Source: a virus. From it: a DNA stretch of 23,073 nucleotides. Under the pieces are notes generated by a model. That model made no database searches, had not been told where the DNA came from, and saw only the letters and a program-made list of their open reading frames with translations. Location: the IMG/VR virus record IMGVR_UViG_3300031788_000111, positions 1 to 23,073 of that record; one strand, given 5' to 3'. Shown piece by piece: positions 12,250 through 20,610 of this stretch (position 1 is the stretch's first letter; every line of letters starts with the position of its first letter). Made by a program: the position numbers and the translations under genes.

Positions 12250-15094
12250 CCTTAGCCCCATCGTTCAGTTCACGGGAGGCGAGTGGGCGCCCTCCATGGA
12301 CACCCGCTACGACCTTGAGGGCTACCGCAACGCCTGCCGGAAGCTGCAGAACGTCATCCCGACGAAGCAGGGCGGCGCCCAGCGCAGGCCCGGCACTCAG
12401 TGGATAGCGCAGGGCAAGATCAACTCGGCGGGAACGGCGTCCATTTCCAGTTTCCGCAAGTTTCAGGTGGCCCCGGGCGTCACCTTCCAGCTTGAGTTCT
12501 GCGACCAGGGGATTCGCTTCTGCGCGAACGGCGTGCAGATCACGGTCAATCCGACTTCGATGCCGAATTGGACCAACGGCAACAGCTACGCGGCGGGGGC
12601 GTTCGTGAATGTGGGCGGCATCCCATACTACCTGTACAATGGCCCGCTCAACAATTCCATCGTGTCGCCCGGGTCTGACCCGACGCATTGGGTGCTTCAG
12701 GCGGTCTACGAGGTCCCGGCTCCCTACAGCGGGACCAACTTCACGGCACCCAACTACTGGACCGCCGACGTGGCGAACGTGCAGCTTCAGGTGCTTAACG
12801 ACGTGGCCTACATCGTCCACCCTAACTTTCCGGTCTACAAGCTGACCCGCTACACGAACGTCTACACGGGGGTCCCAAACACGGGCTGGGTGATGCAGCA
12901 GGTGCAATTCCTCCTGCCGCCGATGCTGGACGAGAACGCGACGGACGAGACGCTGACGGCAAGCGCGGTATCGGGCAGCGTAACCTTGACCGCCGCGGCG
13001 AACAGCGCGTGGGCAGGCACAACGGTCTACGTCCCCGGCAACACGGTTTCCTCGGGCGGCGTGGTCTACAACTGCCTGCAGACGCATACGAGTGGCACCT
13101 TCGCCAACGATGTGGCGAGCGGGTACTGGGCGACCGTGACCAACTTTGTGGCGGGGCACGTCGGGAGCTATTGGCAACTCGCTTACAACAGGCCCACGTC
13201 TTTCATCGAGTTTGACGCTACGGGCTCAAGTGCGAGCTACACGTTTTCGGGGGGCTCGTGGTATTCGAGCGGGGCCACGTTCAACGGGACCGCCGGCCAG
13301 TTCTTCCTTGTCGGCACATGGGAGGTGCAGACCTACGGCGTCTGGCAGAGCGACATCACGATTCAGGTCTCCTACGACAACGCCGTGACGTGGCAGACGA
13401 TCACGATCCTGTCGAGTCGCGGGGATGCCAATTATTCCATTTCGGGGCAGGAGCTAAACGGAGGCGTCTACCGCTTCACGCTTGGAAACAACGTGGCATG
13501 GGCCTCCTCCACTCCTCCCCGCATTGTTTTGACCGCCGAGAACCAGTTCATCTACGGGCTGGTGAAGATTACCGCAGTTGCGAACGCCTACTCGGCCACG
13601 GCGACAGTCATAGGCGCGCAGCTCTACAACACGGCCAGCACGATTTTCTGGAGCGAGGGGGCATGGTCCGCCGTCCGCGGCTACCCGCAGGCCGTCACCG
13701 TCTTTCAGGAGCGCGTCTGGTACGGGTACTCGGCCTATCAACCGCAAAACGTCTGGGCATCGCAAACCAATGACATCGAAAACTTCGCGCTCTACGATCA
13801 GAGCCAGTCTACCTACGGTCTTGCCTTCACTCTCAATGCTCCGGGGCGCGGTCCAATCCAGTGGCTTGCCGCTCAGACGGATCTCTTTGTCGGGATGGCG
13901 TCTGCAGAGTGGATCATCTCATCCGGGTCGGCGACATCGGCGATAACGCCCACGGCGATCCAGGCGCTTGAGCACACGGTGAACGGGAGCGCCCCCAACC
14001 TGCCCGCCCTCATCATCGGTCAGGCGTGCATGTACGTGCAGCGGAGGGCGCGGACCTTCCAGCAGATGATGTTCAGCGTGTTCACGAACAAGTACATGAG
14101 TCAGGACATGCAGACGACCTCCCAGCATTTGACCAATGCCGGGATCGTGCAGTTCGACTACCAGCAGGAGTGGCAGAACCAGCCGATCATCTGGGCGGTC
14201 TGCGGCGACGGGACGCTTATCTCCATGACCTACGCCATGGAGCAGAAGGTGTTCGCGTGGGCGGGGCACAGCACGGGTACGGACGCGGGTGACAAGGTGA
14301 TTTCGGTTCAGGTGATCTACGGCGTCAACGGTGCCGACGACGAGGTATGGGTCACGGTGCTCCGCGACATCGGGACCAACAACGGCAAGGGGTGCCAGCT
14401 TGAGCGGCTTTGGCCGGTGGACTGGCAGGCCTACAACTCGGGCGCGCCTCAGCTTAACCAGATGTGCTACGCGGACTGCGCGACCTTCTTCACGTACGGA
14501 GCGCCGCCCTTTGCGAACACGAACTCCATCTATGGGCTCCCGCTTTGCCTTGTCGGTAGGACGCTTGTCGCCTCCATCGTTCCCGCGTCGGGCAGCGGGG
14601 CATGGGCGATACGAAGCCTGACCTGCACCCTTCAGTCGAGCGGGCCGTTCCTCGGGTGGGCCTATGTGACGATCCCGAACTACCAGCCGGCGCAGGGGGA
14701 TGTGGTCTGCGTCGGCCTGCCCATCAACTGGCAGATCGAGCCCATGCGGCTGGACCTTGACCCAAGAATGGGGCCCACGAGCGGGCTCACGAAGTCGATC
14801 GAGTCGCTTTACCTGCGGACGCTCAACTCCATCGGCGGGCAATGGTCCTGCTACGGGGCGCCGCCTGTGGCGGGGCAGTTGACGCAGGTGAAGGACATCG
14901 AGGCGTACCCGATCACGGCGAACACCAACACCCCTCCCGCCCTTCAGCCCAACGTGCCGCTGGATGTGGACATCGAGGTGGGCGGGCTGTTTGGCTATTC
15001 GCTCGACCCCGCCTTTGCCATTCAGGGCTATGATCCTTTGCCCTTCTATTTGCTTGGGATAACCGTTAAGAGCAACGTCGCCGGAAGGGTATGA
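12242..15094 (+). CDS. Tail tubular protein B (T7 gp12-like nozzle) with two binding-like modules
   Basis: This 950-residue protein is the tail nozzle of podoviruses (T7 gp12 is about 794 residues). The family N-terminus is clear: FTGGEWAPSMDTRYDLEGYR (10-29), then NVIPTKQGGAQRRPGTQW (37-54). The large beta-propeller-like remainder has late motifs such as VFQERVWYGYSAYQPQNVWA and SGSATSAITPTAIQ typical of the family. Two segments (108-151 and 255-298) repeat a pattern of W..G..Y..G..V...G..Y....W, like CBM5/12 modules, and match the insert in tail tubular protein A. They may bind a surface glycan. It overlaps gp11-like by 8 bases and the next gene by ATGA. Confidence 0.85.
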   Translation: MGSLSPIVQFTGGEWAPSMDTRYDLEGYRNACRKLQNVIPTKQGGAQRRPGTQWIAQGKINSAGTASISSFRKFQVAPGVTFQLEFCDQGIRFCANGVQITVNPTSMPNWTNGNSYAAGAFVNVGGIPYYLYNGPLNNSIVSPGSDPTHWVLQAVYEVPAPYSGTNFTAPNYWTADVANVQLQVLNDVAYIVHPNFPVYKLTRYTNVYTGVPNTGWVMQQVQFLLPPMLDENATDETLTASAVSGSVTLTAAANSAWAGTTVYVPGNTVSSGGVVYNCLQTHTSGTFANDVASGYWATVTNFVAGHVGSYWQLAYNRPTSFIEFDATGSSASYTFSGGSWYSSGATFNGTAGQFFLVGTWEVQTYGVWQSDITIQVSYDNAVTWQTITILSSRGDANYSISGQELNGGVYRFTLGNNVAWASSTPPRIVLTAENQFIYGLVKITAVANAYSATATVIGAQLYNTASTIFWSEGAWSAVRGYPQAVTVFQERVWYGYSAYQPQNVWASQTNDIENFALYDQSQSTYGLAFTLNAPGRGPIQWLAAQTDLFVGMASAEWIISSGSATSAITPTAIQALEHTVNGSAPNLPALIIGQACMYVQRRARTFQQMMFSVFTNKYMSQDMQTTSQHLTNAGIVQFDYQQEWQNQPIIWAVCGDGTLISMTYAMEQKVFAWAGHSTGTDAGDKVISVQVIYGVNGADDEVWVTVLRDIGTNNGKGCQLERLWPVDWQAYNSGAPQLNQMCYADCATFFTYGAPPFANTNSIYGLPLCLVGRTLVASIVPASGSGAWAIRSLTCTLQSSGPFLGWAYVTIPNYQPAQGDVVCVGLPINWQIEPMRLDLDPRMGPTSGLTKSIESLYLRTLNSIGGQWSCYGAPPVAGQLTQVKDIEAYPITANTNTPPALQPNVPLDVDIEVGGLFGYSLDPAFAIQGYDPLPFYLLGITVKSNVAGRV

Positions 15095-15495
15095 AGATCA
15101 CAACCTTTGAGACGGAAAAGCATTACGAGACCCTGAGTGGGTGGTGGGAACGCCATGCGGTGCCCGCCGTGCCGCTGGCAATCCTGCCAACCTTTGGCGC
15201 ATTTGTGGGGGTGGGCGACACCAACATCGCCGTTGGATTCGTGTACTTCTCCAAGGACAACAAGCTGGGGGTTGTGGACTGGATCACGACGAACCCCGAC
15301 ATGGCCACGGGGCCCACGACACGCGAAGCCGTCGCCCGCCTGCTGGGGTACTTCGAGCATCTGGCCAAAAGCGAGGGATGCCACAATCTCATGTCATTCG
15401 TCGCAAAGGACACGGGCCTTTACCGCTTCATGGTGCGCGCGGGCTGGCAGGACCCCAAGAGCACCGCACACGTTTACCTCTGTAAGTCATGGTAG
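15091..15495 (+). CDS. GNAT-like protein (T7 gp13-like internal virion protein)
   Basis: This 134-residue protein resembles small GNAT-fold proteins: alternating strands (AFVGVGDTNIAVGFVYFS, 37-54), a central helix (TREAVARLLGYFEHLAKSEG) and a C-terminal segment DTGLYRFMVRAGWQD (107-121), as in the acetyl-CoA-binding half of acetyltransferases. T7 gp13, encoded right after gp12, belongs to a similar GNAT-like family and is a virion morphogenesis protein, so the position fits exactly. The 'R/Q-x-x-G-x-G/A' acetyl-CoA loop is not well preserved (residues GPTTREA near 74-80), so catalysis is doubtful. It overlaps the nozzle gene by ATGA and the next gene by 7 bases (ATGGTAG). Family link by pattern and order. 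Confidence 0.65.
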   Translation: MKITTFETEKHYETLSGWWERHAVPAVPLAILPTFGAFVGVGDTNIAVGFVYFSKDNKLGVVDWITTNPDMATGPTTREAVARLLGYFEHLAKSEGCHNLMSFVAKDTGLYRFMVRAGWQDPKSTAHVYLCKSW

Positions 15496-15977
15496 CAGCA
15501 CTCGTCATTTCCGCAGTGGCAACGGCGGCATCTGCCGCAGAGCAGGCTCACGCCTCCTCCATGCAGGCCAAGGCGGCCACGCAGGCCGCCGACTACAACG
15601 CAAAGGTGGATCAGGCCAACGCCCAGCAGATTGCGCTGAACGCCAACGCGAACATTGAGAAGCAGCGGCAGGACGACCAAGCCTACCAGTCGAACCAGCG
15701 GGCGGCGCTCGCGGCTTCGGGCGTCCTGTCCGACACGGGCAGCGCGATGCAGATCGAGGCTACGACTGCGGGGCGGCAGGAGCAGGACATCCAGACCTAT
15801 TGGACGAGCGTGCAACAGAAGGAATCGGCGCTCTACTCGTCAGCCGAGGAGGGGGTCTACGAGGGCCAGATGCAGGCCGACATCTACCACCTGCAGGGGG
15901 CTGCCGACATCTTTAACGGGATAGCCGGCGTGGCGAGCACAGGAGCCAAGGCGTACAACGTATCCCAAGGGGGCTAA
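15489..15977 (+). CDS. Internal virion protein (T7 gp14-like)
   Basis: This 162-residue, Ala/Gln-rich helical protein has an N-terminal hydrophobic segment (MVAALVISAVATAASAAEQA) and then a long helix with many Gln and Asn (YNAKVDQANAQQIALNANAN). RAALAASGVLSDTGSAMQIE (about 71-90) follows, the 'aasGv...sGs...v' motif that is common in gp14-type ejection proteins. T7 gp14 forms the pore in the outer membrane during DNA ejection. The N-terminal hydrophobic stretch is compatible with that. It lies between the gp13-like and gp15-like genes, as expected. The start overlaps the preceding stop. The assignment is strengthened more by order and composition than by any single motif. Confidence 0.75.
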   Translation: MVAALVISAVATAASAAEQAHASSMQAKAATQAADYNAKVDQANAQQIALNANANIEKQRQDDQAYQSNQRAALAASGVLSDTGSAMQIEATTAGRQEQDIQTYWTSVQQKESALYSSAEEGVYEGQMQADIYHLQGAADIFNGIAGVASTGAKAYNVSQGG

Positions 15978-15978
15978 C

Positions 15979-17508
15979 ATGGCGAACATTCCCACAATCC
16001 CTGGAAGCGCCCGCGTCCAAGACCAGCAGATTGGCGCGAAGCGCGATGTGACGCCCCAGCTTCGGGCGCTCGGCCAGTTGCGGCAAACCGTTGGCGCGGC
16101 CAACAACGCCGTGCAGGAGGGCATGTCGGCCATCGTGGACTACGAGGAGAAGAAGCGGAAGGCCGAGGAGGCCTACGTGTTCAACTCTTCGTCGCTGTCA
16201 TTCCAGAAGATGCACTCGGACTTCCTTCACAACGTGAAGAAAACGCCTGACGAGCAGATTGTCCCAAACTGGACCGAGCAGACGCAGACATGGAAGCAGC
16301 AGCAGCTTGACCAGTACGGGAGCAAGCTGTCGCCTCGGGCGACCAAGATTTTCAACATGAACCTGGACAATGCCATCGGGCAGTCCACGGCCAAGTTTCA
16401 GGTCGTCGCCGACAAGCTGGGGAGCCAGCGGCGCGAGGGGGCGGCGGTCGCCAACTGGAATGAGTTCCTGAAATCGGGCGACCCGGAGATGGCGACGAAG
16501 GCGATGAGTTCCATAAAGCTGGCGCAGGCGGCTGGGGACATCACCCCCGAGAAGGTCGCGTACTACCAGTCACAGGTGCAGCCGGTCCTCCAGAAGAACC
16601 AGATTTTGAACGGGATAGACCATGACCCGTACGCCACGCTTAAGGACATCGACGCGGGCAAATTCAAGAGCGTGCCCGAGACCGAGCTTTCGACGCTGCG
16701 CAACACCGCCGAGAAGCAGGTGAACTACCTCCAGCGGACGACGGCGGGCGAGGCCGTGAACGACTACCAGACCAGCGGCCTGCCCAAGAGCGACAAGGAA
16801 TTGGCAGACCTGAAGGCCAGCGGCAAGGTGACGGGCGAGTTTGTGAAGAACTACAAGGCCATGGTGGCGCGTACCGACTACCACACGGCGCAGGACGAGC
16901 AGGCGCTTATGCTCAATAGGCTCCGCGACATGGACCTAAGCGACTCGGACAACCCCGAAAAGGACGTGCGGCAGGTTACGGACGAGGCGGCCAGCCTGCC
17001 CCCGCAACTCCAGAAGGAGATCCACACGTTGGCGGATACGAAGCTCAAGGCTGCGAAAACAGGGCAGCGCAACGAGATGCACGCCGAGCAGCTTGACCTG
17101 ATGCGGCAGGCCCACGAGGAGTCCATGGGGCGCATCCTGATTTCCCCGCGTACGGACACCGAGCCCGCCCGCAGCGCCGAGAGCGTGGAAAGCATTGAGC
17201 GCATGGACGACGACAAGTTCGCCGCCGAGTTTGGCGAGAACGCTGACCGGAAGGACGTGCTCAAGACGGCCAAGGATTTCGAGGCCTCTGAGAAGCTGCG
17301 CTATGCCAATGCCCAAAAGGCGTTTGTGAACTGGACCAAGACCAAGAAGGGCGCAGAGGCCACGCCCGAGCAGGCGGCCGCGGAGAGGGAGCGCCTCGGG
17401 TTTGGGCGGTACTCGACGACCGATGATGTCGCCGCCGCCTACAAGGCAGGCAAGGTGGACCGTGGAACGGCCAAGGAGATCCTTCTTAGGCAGTTCGGCG
17501 TACCCTGA
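15979..17508 (+). CDS. Internal virion protein (T7 gp15-like)
   Basis: This 509-residue, almost entirely helical protein has many charged heptads and no membrane segment. It begins MANIPTIPGSARVQDQQIGA. Helical repeats follow (VVADKLGSQRREGAAVANWN and YQSQVQPVLQKNQILNGIDH), and the last 100 residues end with a DVAAAYKAGKVDRGTAKEIL section. T7 gp15 is about 747 residues and forms the periplasmic tube of the ejection machine with gp16. This homologue would be shorter. The 5-base AAGGGGG-like stretch before ATG is one of the better possible ribosome-binding sites. The TGATG junction with the next gene couples them. The identity as gp15-type comes from order, length and composition; no defined domain was recognised. 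Confidence 0.7.
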   Translation: MANIPTIPGSARVQDQQIGAKRDVTPQLRALGQLRQTVGAANNAVQEGMSAIVDYEEKKRKAEEAYVFNSSSLSFQKMHSDFLHNVKKTPDEQIVPNWTEQTQTWKQQQLDQYGSKLSPRATKIFNMNLDNAIGQSTAKFQVVADKLGSQRREGAAVANWNEFLKSGDPEMATKAMSSIKLAQAAGDITPEKVAYYQSQVQPVLQKNQILNGIDHDPYATLKDIDAGKFKSVPETELSTLRNTAEKQVNYLQRTTAGEAVNDYQTSGLPKSDKELADLKASGKVTGEFVKNYKAMVARTDYHTAQDEQALMLNRLRDMDLSDSDNPEKDVRQVTDEAASLPPQLQKEIHTLADTKLKAAKTGQRNEMHAEQLDLMRQAHEESMGRILISPRTDTEPARSAESVESIERMDDDKFAAEFGENADRKDVLKTAKDFEASEKLRYANAQKAFVNWTKTKKGAEATPEQAAAERERLGFGRYSTTDDVAAAYKAGKVDRGTAKEILLRQFGVP

Positions 17509-20492
17509 TGTTCAACGCCGACGAACTACTGGACGGCAAGCCAGGGGCCACGCCTGGAGCGGGCGCGCCGGCTGCCCCTCCCATGCCTGCCGACGCCCTT
17601 CTGGACGGCGGCGATAAAGGCCAGGGTGCCACCACTGACTCGATTAGGGCGGCAACCCCCTACGAGGAGGCTGCTGACCATTTCGACCGCCTGACCTACC
17701 ATCTGTTTTCGAGTGGACCCAAGGCCCGTCCGCAGCCTGAGGGTATAAAGATGGGGTGGGGGGATGTGCCCAATGCCGTTGCAGGCAAGGTTACAGAAAT
17801 GGCCCTCAATCCCGGCAACCTCCTGCTGGGTGCCTTCACGGGTGGCGCAGGTCCCCTAATCAAGGGTATCGTTGGCAAAGCGTATGGAGCGTATGCGGTT
17901 GCGCAGACCGCTAAACAAGTTCCCCAGCTTTACCGCGAAGTCGCAGACCCGAATGTCTCTGGGGCTCAAAAGACTGTGGATGTGACCAGTGCGACGGCAC
18001 AGGCGGGACTGGGGTATCTTGGGCTGCGTACCAAAATGTTCCCCAAGGTGGCGGCGGCGGCTCACGCCATGGGCCAAGTCCAGACGCTCGTTCCTGAGGC
18101 CGCCAAGGCCGCTGAGGCGGTTACCCCTGCCGAGGCCCCCCGCGTGCTGTCGGAAGCCTCGCTAGAGGCCGAGAAACCGCAGGAAAAGGCCGTCCTGATG
18201 CAGGCTGCTGAGGCCATCCATGAGGTAGCCCCGACAGAGCCCGTTCCAGAGGCCCCAGCTCCCGAGGTGAAGCCCGTTCCCCCAGAGGACGTTAAGACGG
18301 AGACCGCCCCCGAACCCAAGAAGGACGAGGGGAAACTCATTGGCATCAAGAACGTAGCCCGGGAGGAGGCCGCAACGGAACTCGGCGACGAGGCCCCCAA
18401 GCACGGTGAGGAAACGACCGATGAGGCCGAGCAGGCTAAGGCGCAGGCCAAGCTGGAGGCGGACCCCCTCGCCGGCCGAAAGCTGATCGAGCGCCTTGCC
18501 CAGATCCTCGCCACGGGCAAGCCCACCAACGTCTCGACAGGCGATGTGTTCCTCGCCTCGCATGAAATGGTGACGGCCACCAACGAGCGCGCCGCCGCCG
18601 AGTCCGCGTATCAGGACGCCCTCGCAAGCGGCGACAAGGAGGGCGCGCAGGATGCCGAGCAGCGAATCGCCCGCGCAAGGGACTACTACACAAAGGTTTC
18701 CAATGTCGTGACGCAGTTCGGAACCGAGCAGGCGCAGGCTTTCCGCGCGCGGGCCGTAATGTTCCGCGACGACTATTCGATTGCCTCAATGGAGCGGCAA
18801 CTGGCCGCAGCCACGAAGGACGGCAAACTGACGCCCGAGCATGAGTCCTTTGTACGGCGCATCCAGAAGTCTTTCGTCAAGACGCAGGAGCAGCTTGCCG
18901 CCCATGAGGCCAAGCGCCTCGCCGCCGCCAAGCGCCGCGCCGAGATAGCTGCCGAGGAGATTGGAGCCAAGCTTCAGCGCGGCGACCTTTCCCCCAACCC
19001 CAAGCCGGAGCCCGTCCAGCAGGATGCCGAGCTTGAACGCTTGCAGGCGGCGCACGCCCGCGTAAAGCAAGAGTTCCAAGAGGCCGTGATACGCGAGCGC
19101 CTGGAGAACCGCACGCCCTTCGAGAAGTTGCAGGATTTGGCGGTCAAGTGGCGGCGCGGTTTCGTGCTGTCGGGACCGGTCACGCTGGCCAAGCTGACGG
19201 CGGCAAGCGCCTTCCGCATGGTGTCCACCCCGTTGGAGGATGCCGTTGGGGCTCTGTACGGCAAACTGCCTGTCGTCCGCGAGATAGCCAAGGGCTCCCC
19301 GGTCGAGAGCGGATTCAATACCCGGGCACTCGCCAAGGCTTACAGCGAGGCATGGAGCAAGGGCCTGCGCGATGCCGCGCAAACGCTAAAGACCGGCCAG
19401 AGCGACTTGGATGTCCTGTTCGGAAAGGGCAAGGATGACGCCGTTGGCGAGGGTAGCGTCGTTGACAGGTCCATCATCGACTACGTCGGCAACATTCACG
19501 GCGCGCTCAAGGCCCCGCTCAAGCGGTTCAGCTATACGCTGGCGATGGAGAAGCAGTTTGACCACGCCATCAGGACGGAGGCTGACGCTGGAAATCCTGC
19601 CGTGCAGACCGCCATGTCTAATCGCGCCTACCGCAAGGCGCAGGCAAACCTGTTCCTTCAGGATAACGTCTTTAACGATGCCATCAGCGCGGCGTTGGGG
19701 ACCGTAGAGCATAGCAAGACCGCGCCGGGAATCGGCAAGGCTGTCGGTACTGCCGCCCGCATTGCCATGCCGATCCGCAAGGTGCCGACCAACATGGTGG
19801 GCGAGGGAATCGAATACTCGACCGGGCTTGCGACAGGATCGTGGAAGATCGCCAAGGCCGCGCGTGCCGGGTTCGAGACGCTTACCGCCGACCAGAAAGA
19901 TGTCATCATGCGCAACTTGAAGAAGGGCACGCTGGGCGCGGGCGGTCTCGCCATGCTGCTTGGGTACTTCACCGCCAAGGATTCCCCCATCAAGTTCGGC
20001 GGCTTCTATCAGGCGGGCGAGAAACGCAAGAAGGGCGACGTGGCGGCCGGCAGCATGTCCATCTACGGGGTTGAGCTGCCCTCATTCCTTCTCGACCACC
20101 CCATCTTTCAGACTTTCCAAGTAGGGGCGACCACCTACCGCGTTGCCAATTCCAAGATCAGGAAGGGCGATCGGGATGCGCAGGGCTGGCTGTCGGGGGC
20201 AGGCGCCGCCGCCATGGGCCTCGTTGACGAGACGCCGTTCGGGCGCACCGACGTTGAGCTTGGCAAGGTGATCGGCGGCGACCCCTCGGAGCGGCAGTAC
20301 CAGTGGGGCGAGTTCGTCAAGGGGCTTGTCGTCCCGCAGGGCGTGCAAACCGCCGCCCAGATGACCGACAAGGACCGCAAGGGCGAGCCTGTGAAGCGCA
20401 AGGCCGACACCGTCATGGAGCACGTCGAGAGCGGAATCCCTGGCCTTCGCCAAACGCTGCCCAAAAGGAAGATCGACCACAGTGAACGCTGA
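17508..20492 (+). CDS. Large internal virion protein (T7 gp16-like position)
   Basis: This 994-residue protein is the last of the internal virion set, expected to be ejected and to span the inner membrane. The N-terminus has two copies of a short motif (FNADELLDG, residues 2-10, and PADALLDGG, about 26-34). A hydrophobic/glycine section (NLLLGAFTGGAGPLIKGIVG, about 104-123) may contact membrane. It is followed by a Pro/Glu/Ala-rich linker (about 200-300), then coiled-coil (about 360-530). The C-terminal domain begins around 550 (KWRRGFVLSGPVTLAKLTAA) and has IRKVPTNMVGEGI (about 757-769), recalling the C-terminal part of LPD38-like phage proteins. A GGLAMLLGYF segment lies near 810. No lytic transglycosylase motif such as T7 gp16's was found. 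Identification is mainly positional. Confidence 0.65.
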   Translation: MFNADELLDGKPGATPGAGAPAAPPMPADALLDGGDKGQGATTDSIRAATPYEEAADHFDRLTYHLFSSGPKARPQPEGIKMGWGDVPNAVAGKVTEMALNPGNLLLGAFTGGAGPLIKGIVGKAYGAYAVAQTAKQVPQLYREVADPNVSGAQKTVDVTSATAQAGLGYLGLRTKMFPKVAAAAHAMGQVQTLVPEAAKAAEAVTPAEAPRVLSEASLEAEKPQEKAVLMQAAEAIHEVAPTEPVPEAPAPEVKPVPPEDVKTETAPEPKKDEGKLIGIKNVAREEAATELGDEAPKHGEETTDEAEQAKAQAKLEADPLAGRKLIERLAQILATGKPTNVSTGDVFLASHEMVTATNERAAAESAYQDALASGDKEGAQDAEQRIARARDYYTKVSNVVTQFGTEQAQAFRARAVMFRDDYSIASMERQLAAATKDGKLTPEHESFVRRIQKSFVKTQEQLAAHEAKRLAAAKRRAEIAAEEIGAKLQRGDLSPNPKPEPVQQDAELERLQAAHARVKQEFQEAVIRERLENRTPFEKLQDLAVKWRRGFVLSGPVTLAKLTAASAFRMVSTPLEDAVGALYGKLPVVREIAKGSPVESGFNTRALAKAYSEAWSKGLRDAAQTLKTGQSDLDVLFGKGKDDAVGEGSVVDRSIIDYVGNIHGALKAPLKRFSYTLAMEKQFDHAIRTEADAGNPAVQTAMSNRAYRKAQANLFLQDNVFNDAISAALGTVEHSKTAPGIGKAVGTAARIAMPIRKVPTNMVGEGIEYSTGLATGSWKIAKAARAGFETLTADQKDVIMRNLKKGTLGAGGLAMLLGYFTAKDSPIKFGGFYQAGEKRKKGDVAAGSMSIYGVELPSFLLDHPIFQTFQVGATTYRVANSKIRKGDRDAQGWLSGAGAAAMGLVDETPFGRTDVELGKVIGGDPSERQYQWGEFVKGLVVPQGVQTAAQMTDKDRKGEPVKRKADTVMEHVESGIPGLRQTLPKRKIDHSER
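20465..20471 (+). promoter_or_regulatory. Possible Shine-Dalgarno for the GTG-started small ORF
   Basis: AAGGAAG lies 10 bases before GTG 20482 inside the end of the preceding gene. It is one of few SD-like sites here and is the main argument for translation of the small ORF. Confidence 0.4.
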
Positions 20493-20610
20493 ACATTTCA
20501 CCGACGACATACAGGAGATAATCGACGCCGCAGAAACGGGCGAAAAAGGGTGCCTATTGCCCGAGCGAGACGACCCGAGAAAGGGGGAAGACGATGACGC
20601 TGGGGAATAA
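20482..20610 (+). CDS. Small acidic ORF (42 aa)
   Basis: This 42-codon ORF starts with GTG. It overlaps the end of the large internal protein by 11 bases and the start of the ATP-grasp gene by 17 bases. The product is acidic and soluble (it contains HFTDDIQEIIDAAETGEKG and ends KGEDDDAGE), with no membrane helix, so it is not a holin. It fills a 101-base interval that would otherwise be empty. A reasonable Shine-Dalgarno (20465-20471) supports it; its short length and GTG start argue against. No family is recognised. Confidence 0.45.
   Translation: MNAEHFTDDIQEIIDAAETGEKGCLLPERDDPRKGEDDDAGE
20582..20590 (+). promoter_or_regulatory. Shine-Dalgarno for the ATP-grasp gene
   Basis: AGGGGGAAG sits 3 bases before ATG 20594 at its right edge, with the AGGGGG core about 7 bases away. 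It supports 20594 as the start. Confidence 0.55.

Noticed and set aside
12191-13177. Long minus-strand ORFs opposite the nozzle gene (also 13919-14842)
   Set aside because: They are antisense shadows of the tail tubular protein B gene, Arg/Val/Gly-rich, without motifs or ribosome-binding sites.
15091-15495. Active acetyltransferase acting on the glycan
   Set aside because: The acetyl-CoA loop is poorly preserved, and the position fits the T7 gp13-type virion protein better.
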